A stretch of DNA of 64,000 bases from Casimicrobiaceae bacterium. GTDB lineage: Bacteria; Pseudomonadota; Gammaproteobacteria; Burkholderiales; Casimicrobiaceae. Each line of letters opens with the position of its first letter. Position 1 is the first letter of the stretch. The notes under the pieces were generated by a model, which did no database searches, was not told the origin of the DNA, and saw only the letters and a list, made by a program, of their open reading frames with translations. Of the stretch, positions 33,079 to 45,225 are shown piece by piece. The stretch spans positions 62,001 through 126,000 of the forward strand of contig JANWWI010000003.1 in assembly GCA_025056355.1 (NCBI GenBank). The letters run 5' to 3'. A program made the translations under genes and the position numbers.

Positions 33079-34755
33079 GTGAAGATTCGCAGAGAGGCGC
33101 TGCGACGCGCGCTTCTGATCGCAAGCGCGGTTTTAGCGCTCGGTGCGCTGACCCATGCGGCACCGACCGCGTTTCCGCTTCGCACGACGCCGGTCCGTCT
33201 CGACGGCGTTCCCCTGGGCAGCGCCATCCATCCCGTGACGGCGCGCAGCGCGATCCTCAACACGATCCTCTTCCACGATGGGCTATACCACCTCTGGGTC
33301 ATGCAGGGCGGCGACACCGCCTCCGTGAGTGATCGTCAAGTGGAAGACATCACCTACGCGACCAGCACGGACGGCATTCACTTTACCTCTATCGGCAAAC
33401 TGAGTCCGCCGCCGAATTGGTGGACGAACCCGGGACCCGGACGTAACCCGGCAACTGCTGAACCGCGGGTCTCCACGATGCGAGCGGTGCGACAAGACGG
33501 CCAGTGGTTGCTGCTCATCTGGACTGGCAGCACGCCCGGCGGCACGGCCGGCGATTTCAACTACAACACGCACATCTGGAGCCTCGGGACCGGAAGCATG
33601 CCGTCGCTGAGCGCCACGCTCTACGGTCCGATTCCGTCGCTCGGCAACACGCCGCCAGGCCCCGGGGGTAACCACGCGGGGCTGTGGGGACTGGTCAATG
33701 GCCAACTGTACCTGGGCCACGACTCGCCCACCGGCGGCATGGGCCGCTACGGGTTGACGCTTTCCAACCCACCGGCCACCTCGCCTTCCGGGATGAGCCC
33801 GATTGAAGCAGCGCTCTACACAGGCACCGGCAAATGCTGGTTCCTCGCCGCAGGCTGCACCGGACCTTCGCCGCAGCCCGTATCCTATGCCGCGGTCGGG
33901 CGCGTGATCGCGGAGGCTTCCACGCTTGGCGCCTACTACGGCTTCGTCGACAACCCCGTGCTCACGGCGGCGCCCTTCGAACGGCAGTTCTGGTACGTCG
34001 AAAGCAGCGACAACGGTTTGACGTGGAGCGCACCACAACCGGTCTACCCCGGCACAAGCGCGCAAAGCGTCACGGTTGATGGCCTGCCGGCCCAAGGCCC
34101 AGCCTTCTCAAGCGTTGAAGTCGTCGCGCGGCCCGCACAAGCGCCGCGGCCGTATTTCGCCACCCGAGATGTCTGTGGCAACGTCGTCTTCGTGACCGAA
34201 GACACGCGCCCGATCGCAGTCGGCCTTCAGATTACGAAGGCCTTTGAGGAGACCACGCTACCGGTCGGGGGAACCACCATACTCGGCGTGACCTTGATTG
34301 CGCCGCCGGCCGTGTGCACGCCAGCCCCCTCCTCGCCCGTCTTCACCCAGCTAAGTTTCACTGACGCGCTGCCCCCCGGTCTGGTGCTTGCTTCCACTGG
34401 CGTCGTCGTCAGCAACAGCTGCGGCGGCACTCTGGTCGCCAACCCCGGCGCGGCGAGCCTCACGCTTTCAGGCGTGAACCTGGCCGCTGGCGCCTCGTGC
34501 ACGCTTCGCGTGCGCGTGACCGCCACCCAGCCGGGACGATTCCTCAACCAAATCGTGCGCTCCTCGAGCCTAGACCCCAACGGCCTGAGCAATGAGCAGA
34601 GCGTGCCTGCACTTGCCGACGCGGTGGCGGAGCTTTCGGCGGTTGTCCCACCGATTCCGATCAATGCCGCCTGGATGAAGCTCATGCTTGCCCTCCTGCT
34701 CGGAGTCGTCGCATGGCGCCGGCTTGCGCCTCGGCGCTTCTTCGGCGGGACTTGA
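33079..34755 (+). CDS. Secreted protein with DUF11-like repeat and IPTL-CTERM-like tail
   Basis: This 558-residue protein is of unknown function. A signal peptide runs to about residue 28 (ALTHA). Residues 45-370 look like a beta-propeller of the glycosidase/sialidase type (LFHDGLYHLWVMQGG, ATSTDGIHFTSIG, YVESSDNGLTWSAPQPV). Residues 380-510 match a DUF11/DUF7933-type beta-sandwich (LQITKAFEETTLPVGGTT, FTDALPPGLVLAS, LAAGASCTLRVRVTAT). The end, PPIPINAAWMKLMLALLLG then WRRLAPRR, is organised like an IPTL-CTERM sorting signal: short motif, one helix, basic cluster. The GTG at 33079 follows a very strong AAGGAGGAGGGAG. It is probably surface or matrix-destined. No sortase-like gene is in the window. 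Confidence 0.7.
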   Translation: MKIRREALRRALLIASAVLALGALTHAAPTAFPLRTTPVRLDGVPLGSAIHPVTARSAILNTILFHDGLYHLWVMQGGDTASVSDRQVEDITYATSTDGIHFTSIGKLSPPPNWWTNPGPGRNPATAEPRVSTMRAVRQDGQWLLLIWTGSTPGGTAGDFNYNTHIWSLGTGSMPSLSATLYGPIPSLGNTPPGPGGNHAGLWGLVNGQLYLGHDSPTGGMGRYGLTLSNPPATSPSGMSPIEAALYTGTGKCWFLAAGCTGPSPQPVSYAAVGRVIAEASTLGAYYGFVDNPVLTAAPFERQFWYVESSDNGLTWSAPQPVYPGTSAQSVTVDGLPAQGPAFSSVEVVARPAQAPRPYFATRDVCGNVVFVTEDTRPIAVGLQITKAFEETTLPVGGTTILGVTLIAPPAVCTPAPSSPVFTQLSFTDALPPGLVLASTGVVVSNSCGGTLVANPGAASLTLSGVNLAAGASCTLRVRVTATQPGRFLNQIVRSSSLDPNGLSNEQSVPALADAVAELSAVVPPIPINAAWMKLMLALLLGVVAWRRLAPRRFFGGT

Positions 34756-34826
34756 TCAGTCGCCGGGCTTGAATACACGGCACTTGGAGCTTCATCCCTC
34801 CGAGATGTGCAATCGGAAAAGGCCGC

Positions 34827-35240
34827 TTAGCTCTGGATCCCCCAGACATGTCCGCAGCGCCGGCAGCGGACGTGCACGACATCGGCCCGCTGGCCGATCA
34901 GCTCAAGCATGCCGTAGGCCGAGCACCGTGGACAGCGCGCTTGATTGGCGATCGATTCGGCATCGCTCAGCGCAAGCAGATAGCCCTGGATCGAGAAAAA
35001 GATCACCGCAGCGCAGATGCCCACGAACAGCGTATAGATGAGCTTGCCCGCGAGCGTGGCTTCCGACAGCAGCTCCACCGCCCCCAGTAGCCCGGCCAGC
35101 GCGACGAGCGCTAGCGCGAGGTAGAGATGCGAAAAAATCAGCTCGCGCTCGTACCAGCGTCGAAAGCCCAAGCGGCGAATGCCCTCAGCCAGCGGCGGGT
35201 TGAGTCGGAATGATGAAAGGACGTCCACAACCCCTCTCAC
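34827..35240 (-). CDS. Membrane protein with C-terminal zinc ribbon
   Basis: This encodes 137 residues that I do not match to a named family. Two hydrophobic helices lie at about residues 38-58 and 66-91. They are followed by a cytoplasmic-looking zinc ribbon: CPRC near residue 102 and CRRCG near 126. The start is GTG at 35240, or a second GTG at 35228; neither spacing from the AGAGGGG is ideal. It lies between the secreted propeller protein (convergent) and the DUF4332 gene. A role in sensing or protein interaction at the membrane is possible but not shown. Confidence 0.6.
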   Translation of the reverse strand: MRGVVDVLSSFRLNPPLAEGIRRLGFRRWYERELIFSHLYLALALVALAGLLGAVELLSEATLAGKLIYTLFVGICAAVIFFSIQGYLLALSDAESIANQARCPRCSAYGMLELIGQRADVVHVRCRRCGHVWGIQS

Positions 35241-35315
35241 GCGCGTCGGGCACAGCCCGTGCTACACCCGTCGAGCCGACAAGCTCAGGACAACCGCACC
35301 CCGGGTCAGAACCCC

Positions 35316-35726
35316 TCAGTACTCGAGCATGCGCGGCAGCGTTTTGGCCTGTTCGATCCAGCCGGCCACCTCCGACTCGGTCGGAAGCCGCCGCACGAGT
35401 TGTTTGCTCTGGTTGACCTCGGCCATGGCCTTGGTCAGGTTGGCAGCGTTGCGACGCGCAAGCTCGGGGACGGTGTCGACCCCGGCCGCTTCGAGCAATT
35501 CCGCGTATTCCGAGCCAACGCCTTTGATCCGATACAGATCGACCATGTTGGCGAACTTGAGAATTTGCGCCGCCGAGAGCCCGGTTTTGGCGGCCAACTC
35601 CTCACGCTGCTTCGGCGTACGAGCCATCTCAAGCAGCGTATCGGTGTCCTTGACGCCACAGGCCCGAAGTTTTTCGCCGATGACGGGCCCGATGCCTTCA
35701 ACGTTTTCGATTTTGTAGTTCGCCAT
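35316..35726 (-). CDS. DUF4332 helix-hairpin-helix protein
   Basis: This encodes a small 136-residue protein of the DUF4332 family. Two helix-hairpin-helix-like units are visible, VEGIGPVIGEKLRACGV at residues 9-25 and IKGVGSEYAELLEAAGV near 67-83, both with the GhG turn that can contact DNA or protein. The C-terminal part is helical (PTESEVAGWIEQAK). There is no signal or membrane segment. It lies about 100 bases downstream of ligA on the same strand. The family has no established function; DNA binding is inferred from the fold. Confidence 0.82.
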   Translation of the reverse strand: MANYKIENVEGIGPVIGEKLRACGVKDTDTLLEMARTPKQREELAAKTGLSAAQILKFANMVDLYRIKGVGSEYAELLEAAGVDTVPELARRNAANLTKAMAEVNQSKQLVRRLPTESEVAGWIEQAKTLPRMLEY

Positions 35727-35830
35727 GCATGAACTCCTGAGAGTCGATTGAGTGGGGATGACTGAGCTGACGCGTGCGATCCCGAAACGAAGCGCCGCCG
35801 GGCAATGCTACGAACTTTTATGCCGGGTTG

Positions 35831-37873
<2,043 letters not shown>

Positions 37874-39049
37874 TCAAGCAAAAAGCGCATGGGCGGTTTC
37901 GGATCCGGGTTCGATCCCGGCTTGCGCAAGTGCATCCATGGCCTGCTTGATCTCCTCACGCAGCTGCGCGAACGCGGCATCATCGATGCGGCTTCCATCG
38001 GTCGAGCGCAGCTCGCCGTCAAGCAGTTTGGCCAGCGCACGCAGCGTCTGCCGAAACACATCGAATCGCGGCAACGGCTGAGTGAGATTGACCGGCTGGA
38101 AGACGAAGCGAAGCGCCCGGATCGTCTCCGTGCGCAAACGCTCCGGCGTGAAGGCGCGCTCGAACCCATCCACCGCGTGAAAGATCACGTGATCGGTCTC
38201 GACCTCGTGATAGGCGAACCGACCATCCGATTGCAGTCGAAAGCCGTTTGCTTCAAGCGTCGAGCGCAGACGCGTCCCGGCCCAGCCGCTCTCGTCGCGG
38301 CGCACGAGGTAGATATGCGGCGTGATATCCACCGCGGCGAGAAAGCGATCGAGCTCGGCAGCCCGCTCGGCCGCATCGGCAAACCCATGGAATTGAACCT
38401 CGCCGTTGACCGCTCGAGCGGCCTCCTGAACGACGTATTGCCAGCCGTCGAGGTCGGCTTGTGTAAGCGGCCCCGCGCGTGAGGCAAGCGGCAAAGCGAG
38501 GATGAGCTGCTGCACGGAGGCCATTTGCTCGGGGTCAAACGGTTCGATTGGACTCTGGCGAAACAGCCGCACCCAGGCTCGGGCCCGTCCCGCCGCGTGT
38601 ACGACCGGACGCGCATCAAGCGGCCCACCTTCGGCACAGACGATCGAGGCGTACACATGCAACCGAACATCGAACGGCAACTCCAAACGCCGCGAGCCAG
38701 ATGAGGCGTTGCGCGATGCGTCGCGAAGCGCCTGCGGCGCTTCGCCTGCGCTTGCGTGTCCGTAGACGCTTGCCGCCCCGCGAGCGTGCGCAGGAGCCGG
38801 AGCCGCGGCCGCATCGCGCCGTGGCGGGTCGAACGGCCCTTCTTCGCCGACCGTCACGGTTGGCTCGATGCGCTCACCCCCCGCTGTTTCCGGACGGTGA
38901 CTCAAGGACTCCGTCACCTGGCCGCGCGGACTGCGGGGCTGCTGCCGGCTTGCGCGCCAGGTCTGCCACCACAACCCGAGTGCCAACAAAGCGATCAGCA
39001 ACGCCCCGATGCCGATCAGACCGAGTTGCACGGAGTCCAACACGATCAC
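37874..39049 (-). CDS. zipA: Cell division protein ZipA
   Basis: ZipA anchors FtsZ filaments to the inner membrane during division. From the GTG at 39049 it has 391 residues: one N-terminal helix (about residues 6-27, GLIGIGALLIALLALGLWW), a basic then Pro/Ala-rich linker to about 140, and the C-terminal FtsZ-binding domain (about 240-385; VQFHGFAD, YHEVETDHVIFHAVDGF). The start codon overlaps the smc stop by 4 bases (GTGA), so translation is coupled. The smc-zipA-ligA order is shared with many beta- and gammaproteobacteria. Confidence 0.92.
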   Translation of the reverse strand: MIVLDSVQLGLIGIGALLIALLALGLWWQTWRASRQQPRSPRGQVTESLSHRPETAGGERIEPTVTVGEEGPFDPPRRDAAAAPAPAHARGAASVYGHASAGEAPQALRDASRNASSGSRRLELPFDVRLHVYASIVCAEGGPLDARPVVHAAGRARAWVRLFRQSPIEPFDPEQMASVQQLILALPLASRAGPLTQADLDGWQYVVQEAARAVNGEVQFHGFADAAERAAELDRFLAAVDITPHIYLVRRDESGWAGTRLRSTLEANGFRLQSDGRFAYHEVETDHVIFHAVDGFERAFTPERLRTETIRALRFVFQPVNLTQPLPRFDVFRQTLRALAKLLDGELRSTDGSRIDDAAFAQLREEIKQAMDALAQAGIEPGSETAHALFA

Positions 39050-42000
39050 GCCGCCTCTGCCATGCGCACCGCCTGGGCCACATCGACGCCCACGACGCGC
39101 GAAACCCCCGGCTCGTTCATCGTAACACCGATGAGCTGCTCGGCCATCTCCATTGAAATTTTGTTGTGCGAGATGAACACGAACTGCGTCTGCGCGGCCA
39201 TCTCGCGCACGAGTTTGCAAAACCGTTCGGTGTTCGGATCATCAAGCGGCGCATCGACCTCATCGAGCAGACAAAACGGCGCCGGGTTGAGGTGAAACAA
39301 GGCAAAGACCAGCGCGATCGCGGTCAGCGCCTTCTCTCCGCCCGAAAGCAAATGAATGGAGCTGTTTCGCTTGCCCGGCGGCTGCGCGATCACTTGAATG
39401 CCGGCATCCAGGATTTCCTCACCGGTCAGTACGAGCTTGGCCGTGCCGCCGCCGAACAACACCGGGAAGAGCCGGCCGAAGTGCGCGTTGACCTGCTCAT
39501 AGGTCGAGGCAAGCTGCGTGCGCGTTTCGCGATCGATGCGCCGAATGGCATCCTCAAGTGTGGCGATGGCTTCGGCCAAGTCCGTTGCCTGGGCGTCCAG
39601 ATACTGTTTGCGCTCGCGCGCCTGTTCGAGCTCCTCAATCGCTGCCAGATTGACCGCGCCGAGCGCGGCAATGTCACGGTCGAGCTGCGTGAGCTGTGCC
39701 TGCAATGCGGCAGGCTTCGGCGCTTGCGCGAGCTGCGCCGCAAGCACCTCTTGGTCCACCTTGAGCTGCGCAAGTTGTTCGTCGAGCTGGGCAAGGGCTG
39801 CCTCAGCGGTTGACTGACGCACCCGGGCATCTTCGATACGCCTGCGAATCGGCTCAAACTCGCGTTCAAGCGCAAGCCGCTTTTCCTCACTCGCCAGCAG
39901 CCGGGCATTGGCCAGCTCAACCGCCTCGCGCGCGCTGCGTAGGGCCTGCTCGCGCCCCTGCCGGTCCGAGAGCAGTTGCTGCAAGGCACCCTCGATCGGT
40001 TCGAGCAGGATACTTTCGAGTTCTTGGCGAAGTCGGTCGCGCTGGCTGGCCGTTTCACGCTGCTCGCGCTGGTTGCTCTCCAGTGCGCGCTCAAGCTCGG
40101 CCACCTCGCTGCGGGCGCGCTCCAGCGCGTAAATACCGTCCCGCAGCGCATGTTCCGCCTGCCGCCAGGCTTCGCGCGCCTTCACGAGCGCGATCTCGGC
40201 CTCGTTGCGAGCGCCGCGTTCGACCTGGCGCTGCGCAAGCAGTTGGTCATAAACCGTCTGCCGCTCGAGAAGCTCTGAGGCCTGCGCGGCCACCATCGCC
40301 TCCTCGGTTGCGCACAGGGTCGCGATTTCTTCAAGCTCCGCTGCGATCTGTGCCCCACGCTCTTCGGCGCGCGCGCGCGCCTGCTCAAGCTGCATGCGTT
40401 CGACCTCGAGCGCATGCACGCGCTGCTGAATCGAGACGATGGCACTGCGCAGTTCGTTGGCCAACCGTCGCTCGCGCTCATAACGCTCCTCGGCTCGGGC
40501 AAGCGCCTCAGAGGCGGTTCGAAGCTGCGCTTCCGCCTCGGCAAGCTCAAGCGCAAGCGCCGCGATTTCCCGCTCGCGCGTTGTGGCACCGTGTACCCTC
40601 GCCTCAGGCGCAAAGTAGGACAGGCTCTGGGCATCGACGAGGTGTCCTTGCGGCGTCACCCAGCTCTCCCCGGGGCCAAGCGTATGGCGCTGCGCAAGCG
40701 CCGTGGCCAGATCCGGGGCAGCCCGATAGCCGTGCAACCACTCGGCAAGCAACATCTGCACCGCGCGCTCTTCAGCGCTTACGCGTCGCGCAAGCCCATC
40801 GGCCCGGATCGGTATTTCACGACCCGCGCTGGTGCTGTAGAGCGTCAAACGCGCCGGAGGCGCTGGCAGGGTCTCAAGTATCTGCCCGGCCTCAACCGGA
40901 AGCGCCTGCAACCGCTCGCGCAAGACCGCTTCGATCGCATCGTCCCACCCCGGTTCGACACGCAGCGCACGCCACAACGGCGAGCCGCGAATGCCACAGC
41001 TGCGCGCCCACGACCGAAGCGCCTGATCGTCGCCCTGCTCGAGCGCTTCTTGGAGCTTCACGAGCGCTTGATGCCGGGCACGCAAAGCGGCAAGCCGTTC
41101 TGCGGCCGCTTCGCGCTCAAGTCGCGCCGTGGCACGCGCGCGATCGGCCGCAAGCGCTCGCTCTTCGGCTTGCTGCGCCTCGCGCTCCGACTCAGCCAGC
41201 ACCGTGCGCTCGGCCTCGAGCTGCTCTTCAAGCACGCCAAGGTCGCTTGACTCGGGGACTTTGAGCCGGGCTCGCTCCGCTTCGAGCCGCTCGCGCCGTT
41301 GCGCAAGCTGCGCGAGGCTGCGTTCGGCGTTGGCGCGCTTGAGCTGCGCAAGCTGTCGTGCCGATTCAACTTGCGCGAGACGATCCTGCGTTGCGGCAAG
41401 CCGTTCGCTTGCCCGCTGTAATGCCTCCTCGGCGCGCGTGACCGCGGCCTGTGCGGCTTCGTTGGCGCGTTGCCGATCGACCTGCTGCGCTTCCTCCACA
41501 GCCTGCGCATCGCGCGCTTCGGCTAGCGCCTGCTCATGCCGGGCGTGCGCTTCGGCAAGTGCCGACAGCCGCGCGCTGAGCTGCTCAACCTGAGCCGCTA
41601 ACCGCGCCCGACGCTCGCGCTCATAGGCGAGTTGCTGCTCGGTGCGGGCGACCTCGGCGTTGATTTCGTAGAAGGCCCCCTGGGCGGCGTGCTGTGCGTC
41701 GTTGGCCGTGAAAACCGCCTGGCGCAGCGCTTCGACTTCGCGCGCATGGCTTGCGAGCTCGGCCTCTTTCGCGAATAGCTCGGTTTCGGCTTGTGCAAGC
41801 ACCGCCACGGCCGCCTCACGCGCACGAAGCGCCTCCTCGCGCCGCAGCACGAGAAGTAGCGCCTGCGTCGCCGTGCGCGCCTGTTCGAGCTCGCGATAAC
41901 GCGCCGCCACTTTTGCCTGCGCTTCAAGGCGCTCGAGCTGCGTGCCGAGTTCGGCTCGGATGTCTTCGACCCGGGCGAGGTTTTCGCGCGTGTCGGCGAG

Positions 42001-42549
42001 GCGGGCCTCGGTTTCGCGGCGCCGTTCCCGATAGCGCGAGACCCCCGCGGCCTCCTCGAGAAACACGCGCAGCTCCTCGGGCTTGGCTTCGATCAAGCGC
42101 GAGATCATGCCCTGCTCGATGACGGCATAGGCGCGCGGTCCAAGACCCGTGCCGAGGAACAAATCGAGAATGTCGCGGCGCCGCACCGCTTGGTGATTGA
42201 TGTAGTAGTGCGAACCGCCATTGCGTTCGAGCACGCGCTTGACCGAGAGCTCGCTGTACTTGCTCCACGGACCTTGAGCCCGACCGGCGCTGTTGTCGAA
42301 AACGAGCTCAACGCTCGCACGCGAGACGGGCTTACGCTCGCCGGCGCCATTGAAGATCACATCTTCCATCGACTCGCCGCGAAGCGCCGAAGCCTTGAGT
42401 TCGCCGAGCACCCAGCGAACCGCATCGATCACGTTCGATTTGCCGCATCCATTGGGGCCGACGATGCCGATCAGACGACCCGGCAAAGCGATCGTCGTCG
42501 GATCCACGAAGGATTTGAAACCGGCCAGTTTGATCGCAACAAGACGCAT
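39046..42549 (-). CDS. smc: Chromosome segregation ATPase SMC
   Basis: SMC dimers load on DNA with ScpAB and organise the chromosome. The 1167-residue product starts [20 protein letters not shown] and has Walker [10 protein letters not shown] (31-39). It then has a long coiled coil, a hinge near residues 500-650, a second coiled coil, and the ABC signature [18 protein letters not shown] with Walker [13 protein letters not shown] near the end. The frame is open upstream, but ATG 42549 fits the family start. A perfect TATAAT lies about 80 bases upstream on the same strand. The gene heads the unit with zipA and ligA. Confidence 0.97.
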   Translation of the reverse strand: MRLVAIKLAGFKSFVDPTTIALPGRLIGIVGPNGCGKSNVIDAVRWVLGELKASALRGESMEDVIFNGAGERKPVSRASVELVFDNSAGRAQGPWSKYSELSVKRVLERNGGSHYYINHQAVRRRDILDLFLGTGLGPRAYAVIEQGMISRLIEAKPEELRVFLEEAAGVSRYRERRRETEARLADTRENLARVEDIRAELGTQLERLEAQAKVAARYRELEQARTATQALLLVLRREEALRAREAAVAVLAQAETELFAKEAELASHAREVEALRQAVFTANDAQHAAQGAFYEINAEVARTEQQLAYERERRARLAAQVEQLSARLSALAEAHARHEQALAEARDAQAVEEAQQVDRQRANEAAQAAVTRAEEALQRASERLAATQDRLAQVESARQLAQLKRANAERSLAQLAQRRERLEAERARLKVPESSDLGVLEEQLEAERTVLAESEREAQQAEERALAADRARATARLEREAAAERLAALRARHQALVKLQEALEQGDDQALRSWARSCGIRGSPLWRALRVEPGWDDAIEAVLRERLQALPVEAGQILETLPAPPARLTLYSTSAGREIPIRADGLARRVSAEERAVQMLLAEWLHGYRAAPDLATALAQRHTLGPGESWVTPQGHLVDAQSLSYFAPEARVHGATTREREIAALALELAEAEAQLRTASEALARAEERYERERRLANELRSAIVSIQQRVHALEVERMQLEQARARAEERGAQIAAELEEIATLCATEEAMVAAQASELLERQTVYDQLLAQRQVERGARNEAEIALVKAREAWRQAEHALRDGIYALERARSEVAELERALESNQREQRETASQRDRLRQELESILLEPIEGALQQLLSDRQGREQALRSAREAVELANARLLASEEKRLALEREFEPIRRRIEDARVRQSTAEAALAQLDEQLAQLKVDQEVLAAQLAQAPKPAALQAQLTQLDRDIAALGAVNLAAIEELEQARERKQYLDAQATDLAEAIATLEDAIRRIDRETRTQLASTYEQVNAHFGRLFPVLFGGGTAKLVLTGEEILDAGIQVIAQPPGKRNSSIHLLSGGEKALTAIALVFALFHLNPAPFCLLDEVDAPLDDPNTERFCKLVREMAAQTQFVFISHNKISMEMAEQLIGVTMNEPGVSRVVGVDVAQAVRMAEAA

Positions 42550-42630
42550 TCGGAATCCGCGAGGCGCGCGAAGCGATCCCCAGACAACCCCCCCTCGCCA
42601 TCGCACGCGCTCAAGCTTTACAATCCGGCG

Positions 42631-42636
42631 ATTATA
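42631..42636 (-). promoter_or_regulatory. -10 element upstream of smc
   Basis: The minus strand reads TATAAT, a perfect -10 hexamer, about 80 bases before the smc ATG. A weak CTTAGA lies 17 bases further upstream as a possible -35. The site also overlaps the short leader of the divergent queF gene. Confidence 0.5.
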
Positions 42637-42647
42637 GGTGCCCCGAT

Positions 42648-43121
42648 TTGAGCTCTAAGTCTTTGAAAAAGCTTACAAAAGCCACTAAGCCTGCGGCGCG
42701 TCCCGCAGCGCCGCCCGAGCGCCGTCTCGACACGTTCGAAAATCCCCATCCCGAGCGCGACTACCTGATTCACATCCAGGTACCGGAGTTCACCTGCCAT
42801 TGCCCGCTGACCGGGCAGCCAGACTTTGCCCACTTTACGATCGAGTACGTGCCCGACCGGCGCTGCGTCGAACTCAAGTCGCTCAAGCTCTACATGTGGA
42901 GCTTTCGCAACGAAGGGGCGTTCCACGAAAAGGTCACCAACGACGTGCTCGATGATCTTGTGGCGGCGATTGCGCCGCGCTTCATGCGCGTGACCGCCCG
43001 ATGGAACGTGCGCGGCGGCATCTTCACGAACGTTGTGGCCGAGCACCGCGCGCGCGGGTGGAAGCCCAAGCCGGTCGTCGATTTATCTGCTTTTGGCCTG
43101 GCAATGCCCCTGGCACGATAA
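42648..43121 (+). CDS. queF: 7-cyano-7-deazaguanine reductase (preQ0 to preQ1)
   Basis: QueF reduces preQ0 to preQ1 with NADPH in queuosine tRNA modification. The 157-residue product is the single-domain type. The active-site Cys lies in [12 protein letters not shown] (probably Cys52, with Asp59 in the same motif). The substrate/NADPH-binding [16 protein letters not shown] is at 75-90. A Lys/Ala/Pro-rich tail of about 25 residues precedes the fold. The start is a TTG at 42648 with AGGTG 7 bases upstream. queG, which acts two steps later, is also in the window at 60265. Confidence 0.94.
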   Translation: MSSKSLKKLTKATKPAARPAAPPERRLDTFENPHPERDYLIHIQVPEFTCHCPLTGQPDFAHFTIEYVPDRRCVELKSLKLYMWSFRNEGAFHEKVTNDVLDDLVAAIAPRFMRVTARWNVRGGIFTNVVAEHRARGWKPKPVVDLSAFGLAMPLAR

Positions 43122-43131
43122 GCGCCGAGCC

Positions 43132-44178
43132 TCACGGCCTGCGCGCGCGCTCAAAGGCATATGCGAGCGACCAAACGGCCGAGGCGTACAGGCGCGAGCG
43201 GTTGTAACGCGTAATGACGTAGAAGTTCTCGAAGGCGAGCCAGTAGTCGAGGCGCCCGTCGGCGCGTTCAAGCGCAATCAAGCCGAGCACGTCGTGCTCG
43301 TGCGGCGGTCGAACGCCTGCGTCGCGCGCCCGCACGCTCACCCCTAGCCGTTGCCATTCGGACCATGGGCGACGCGCGGTCAGTCCACCATCGAAGAGCG
43401 CCCGCACCTCCGGCGGGGGCTCGTGAATCGGCAACATGACCGGTTCGCCCCGCTGCCAGCCATGCGCCACCAAAAACGAAGCCACCGACCCGATGATATC
43501 GGCCGGGGAATCCCAAAGATCAATCCGCCCATCGCGATCAAAATCGACCGCAAAGCGACGGTAGCTGCCGGGCATGAATTGCGGCCAGCCGAGTGCGCCC
43601 GCAAACGACCCGTAGAAGTCGAGCGGCGAGCGACCCAACTCGCGCGCAAGCAGTAGGAACTCTTTGAGTTCCCCGCGGAAGAATTCCGCGCGACGCGGGT
43701 AATCGAAGGCCAGGGTCGCAAGCGCATCGATCACTCGCGTCGATCCGGTGATCCGGCCAAACACCGTCTCGACGCCGATGATGGCCGCAATGACCGAGCG
43801 CGGCACGCCATAGGTCGCCTCGGCGCGCGCGAAGTGTTCCGCGTGCCGCGACAGAAACGCTTGCCCGCGCTCAAAGCGATCCCCCCCAATATGCCGCGGC
43901 CAGTACAGGTGCCATGGTGTGGGCGCCCGAAGCGGCGCATCCATCAGGGCAATCACGCGGTCAAGCCGCCGAACCTGGGCGAACAAAGCGTCGAACTCAC
44001 CCTCGGGATAATCGTGCTCGCGCTGCAGCTCTTCTCGCAGCGCAAGCAGCTCGGCGCGGCCCACAAAGCTCTGCGCCCCGGCAAGGCTGACTTCTCCGAT
44101 CCATGCGCAGAGCCACGCGAGCAACGCTTGCGCAACGCGGCGACTTGCGCCTTGGAGAGCAAAACCACGGGAACTCAT
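43132..44178 (-). CDS. mltB: Lytic murein transglycosylase B
   Basis: MltB cleaves peptidoglycan glycan strands, forming 1,6-anhydromuramic ends, during wall growth. The 348-residue product has an N-terminal signal (about residues 15-36, ending LAGA). There is no clear lipobox cysteine, so it may be a soluble periplasmic form. The catalytic Glu137 is in IGVETVFG, followed by GALGWPQFMPGSYRRFAVDFDRDG, the family core. The ATG at 44178 has GAGAGG 8 bases upstream. It diverges from pyrD with only 24 bases between the starts. Confidence 0.94.
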   Translation of the reverse strand: MSSRGFALQGASRRVAQALLAWLCAWIGEVSLAGAQSFVGRAELLALREELQREHDYPEGEFDALFAQVRRLDRVIALMDAPLRAPTPWHLYWPRHIGGDRFERGQAFLSRHAEHFARAEATYGVPRSVIAAIIGVETVFGRITGSTRVIDALATLAFDYPRRAEFFRGELKEFLLLARELGRSPLDFYGSFAGALGWPQFMPGSYRRFAVDFDRDGRIDLWDSPADIIGSVASFLVAHGWQRGEPVMLPIHEPPPEVRALFDGGLTARRPWSEWQRLGVSVRARDAGVRPPHEHDVLGLIALERADGRLDYWLAFENFYVITRYNRSRLYASAVWSLAYAFERARRP

Positions 44179-44202
44179 CGTCGGCCTCTCATAATAAAGC
44201 GT

Positions 44203-45225
44203 ATGCCCTATGCGCTGTGGCGACACTTGCTTTTCGCGCTGGAACCGGAGCGTGCGCACCGGCTCGCCTTGGCGGCCTTGGACGTCCAGGCGAGGCTGGG
44301 CCTTGCGCGACTCTGGGCCGGTGCGCTGCCCGAGCGGCCCGTCGAGCTACTGGGCTTGCGCTTCAAAAATCGCGTCGGGCTCGCGGCGGGACTCGACAAA
44401 AACGCGAAGCATCTCGCCGCTCTGGCGCAGCTCGGGTTTGGCTTTCTCGAGATCGGCACGCTCACCCCGAAAGCTCAACCCGGAAACCCTCCGCCGCGAC
44501 TGTTTCGCCTTGTCGAGCACGAGGCCTTGATCAACCGGTTGGGCTTCAACAACGACGGTGTGAATGCCGCCGTAGCGCGGCTCGCCGCACGCTCGCTCGA
44601 CGTACCGGTCGGCGTCAACATCGGTAAAAACGCGAGCACGCCAAACGAGCGCGCCAAGCAGGACTACCTGGCCGCCCTGCGCGCCGTGTTTTTGCATGCC
44701 GACTACGTCGCGGTCAACGTCTCCTCACCGAACACGCCTACGCTGCGTGAGCTGCAATCGCCAAGGTGGATCGGCGAGCTCATTGGCGCCCTCGTCGGCG
44801 AGCGCGACCGCTTGGCGCGTCTGCACGGGCGCCGCTGTCCCATCGCAGTCAAGCTCGCGCCTGATCTGGCGCACGAAACCGTACCGTCGATCGTGGAAGC
44901 GCTTCTCGACGCCGGGGCCGAAGCCATCATCTGCTCGAATACCACCGTCTCGCGCGATGGCGTGACCGAGCATCCACTTGCGCGGGAGGCGGGTGGTTTG
45001 AGCGGTCGGCCGCTTGCACCGCTGGCCGATCGCCTGCTTGCGCAGGTCGCCGAGTGCGTGCGCGGCCGCGTCCCTTTGATCGGCGTGGGCGGAATCCTTT
45101 CAGTTGAGGACGCAAAGCGCAAACTCGACTTGGGTGCCGATCTGGTTCAGCTCTACACCGGGCTCATCTACCGCGGGCCGGGTCTGGTCGGGGAACTCGT
45201 GCGCGCTCTGGCCGAAGCAGGCTGA
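44203..45225 (+). CDS. pyrD: Dihydroorotate dehydrogenase (quinone), class 2
   Basis: PyrD oxidises dihydroorotate to orotate, passing electrons to the quinone pool at the inner membrane, the fourth step of pyrimidine synthesis. The 340-residue product has the class 2 N-terminal helix (YALWRHLLFALEPERAH), the FMN-site pieces GLAAGLDKNAKH and GFLEIGTLTPKAQPGN, the catalytic Ser in NVSSPNTP and GVGGILSVEDA near the end. The ATG at 44203 has no ribosome site, and CATAAT ends 7 bases before it, so a leaderless message is possible. The last 62 bases overlap the convergent gene at 45164. Confidence 0.96.
   Translation: MPYALWRHLLFALEPERAHRLALAALDVQARLGLARLWAGALPERPVELLGLRFKNRVGLAAGLDKNAKHLAALAQLGFGFLEIGTLTPKAQPGNPPPRLFRLVEHEALINRLGFNNDGVNAAVARLAARSLDVPVGVNIGKNASTPNERAKQDYLAALRAVFLHADYVAVNVSSPNTPTLRELQSPRWIGELIGALVGERDRLARLHGRRCPIAVKLAPDLAHETVPSIVEALLDAGAEAIICSNTTVSRDGVTEHPLAREAGGLSGRPLAPLADRLLAQVAECVRGRVPLIGVGGILSVEDAKRKLDLGADLVQLYTGLIYRGPGLVGELVRALAEAG

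Noticed and set aside
39810..41264. Long plus-strand frame of 484 codons antisense to smc
   Set aside because: Ala/Arg/Pro-rich low-complexity translation opposite the SMC coiled coil, with no ribosome site.
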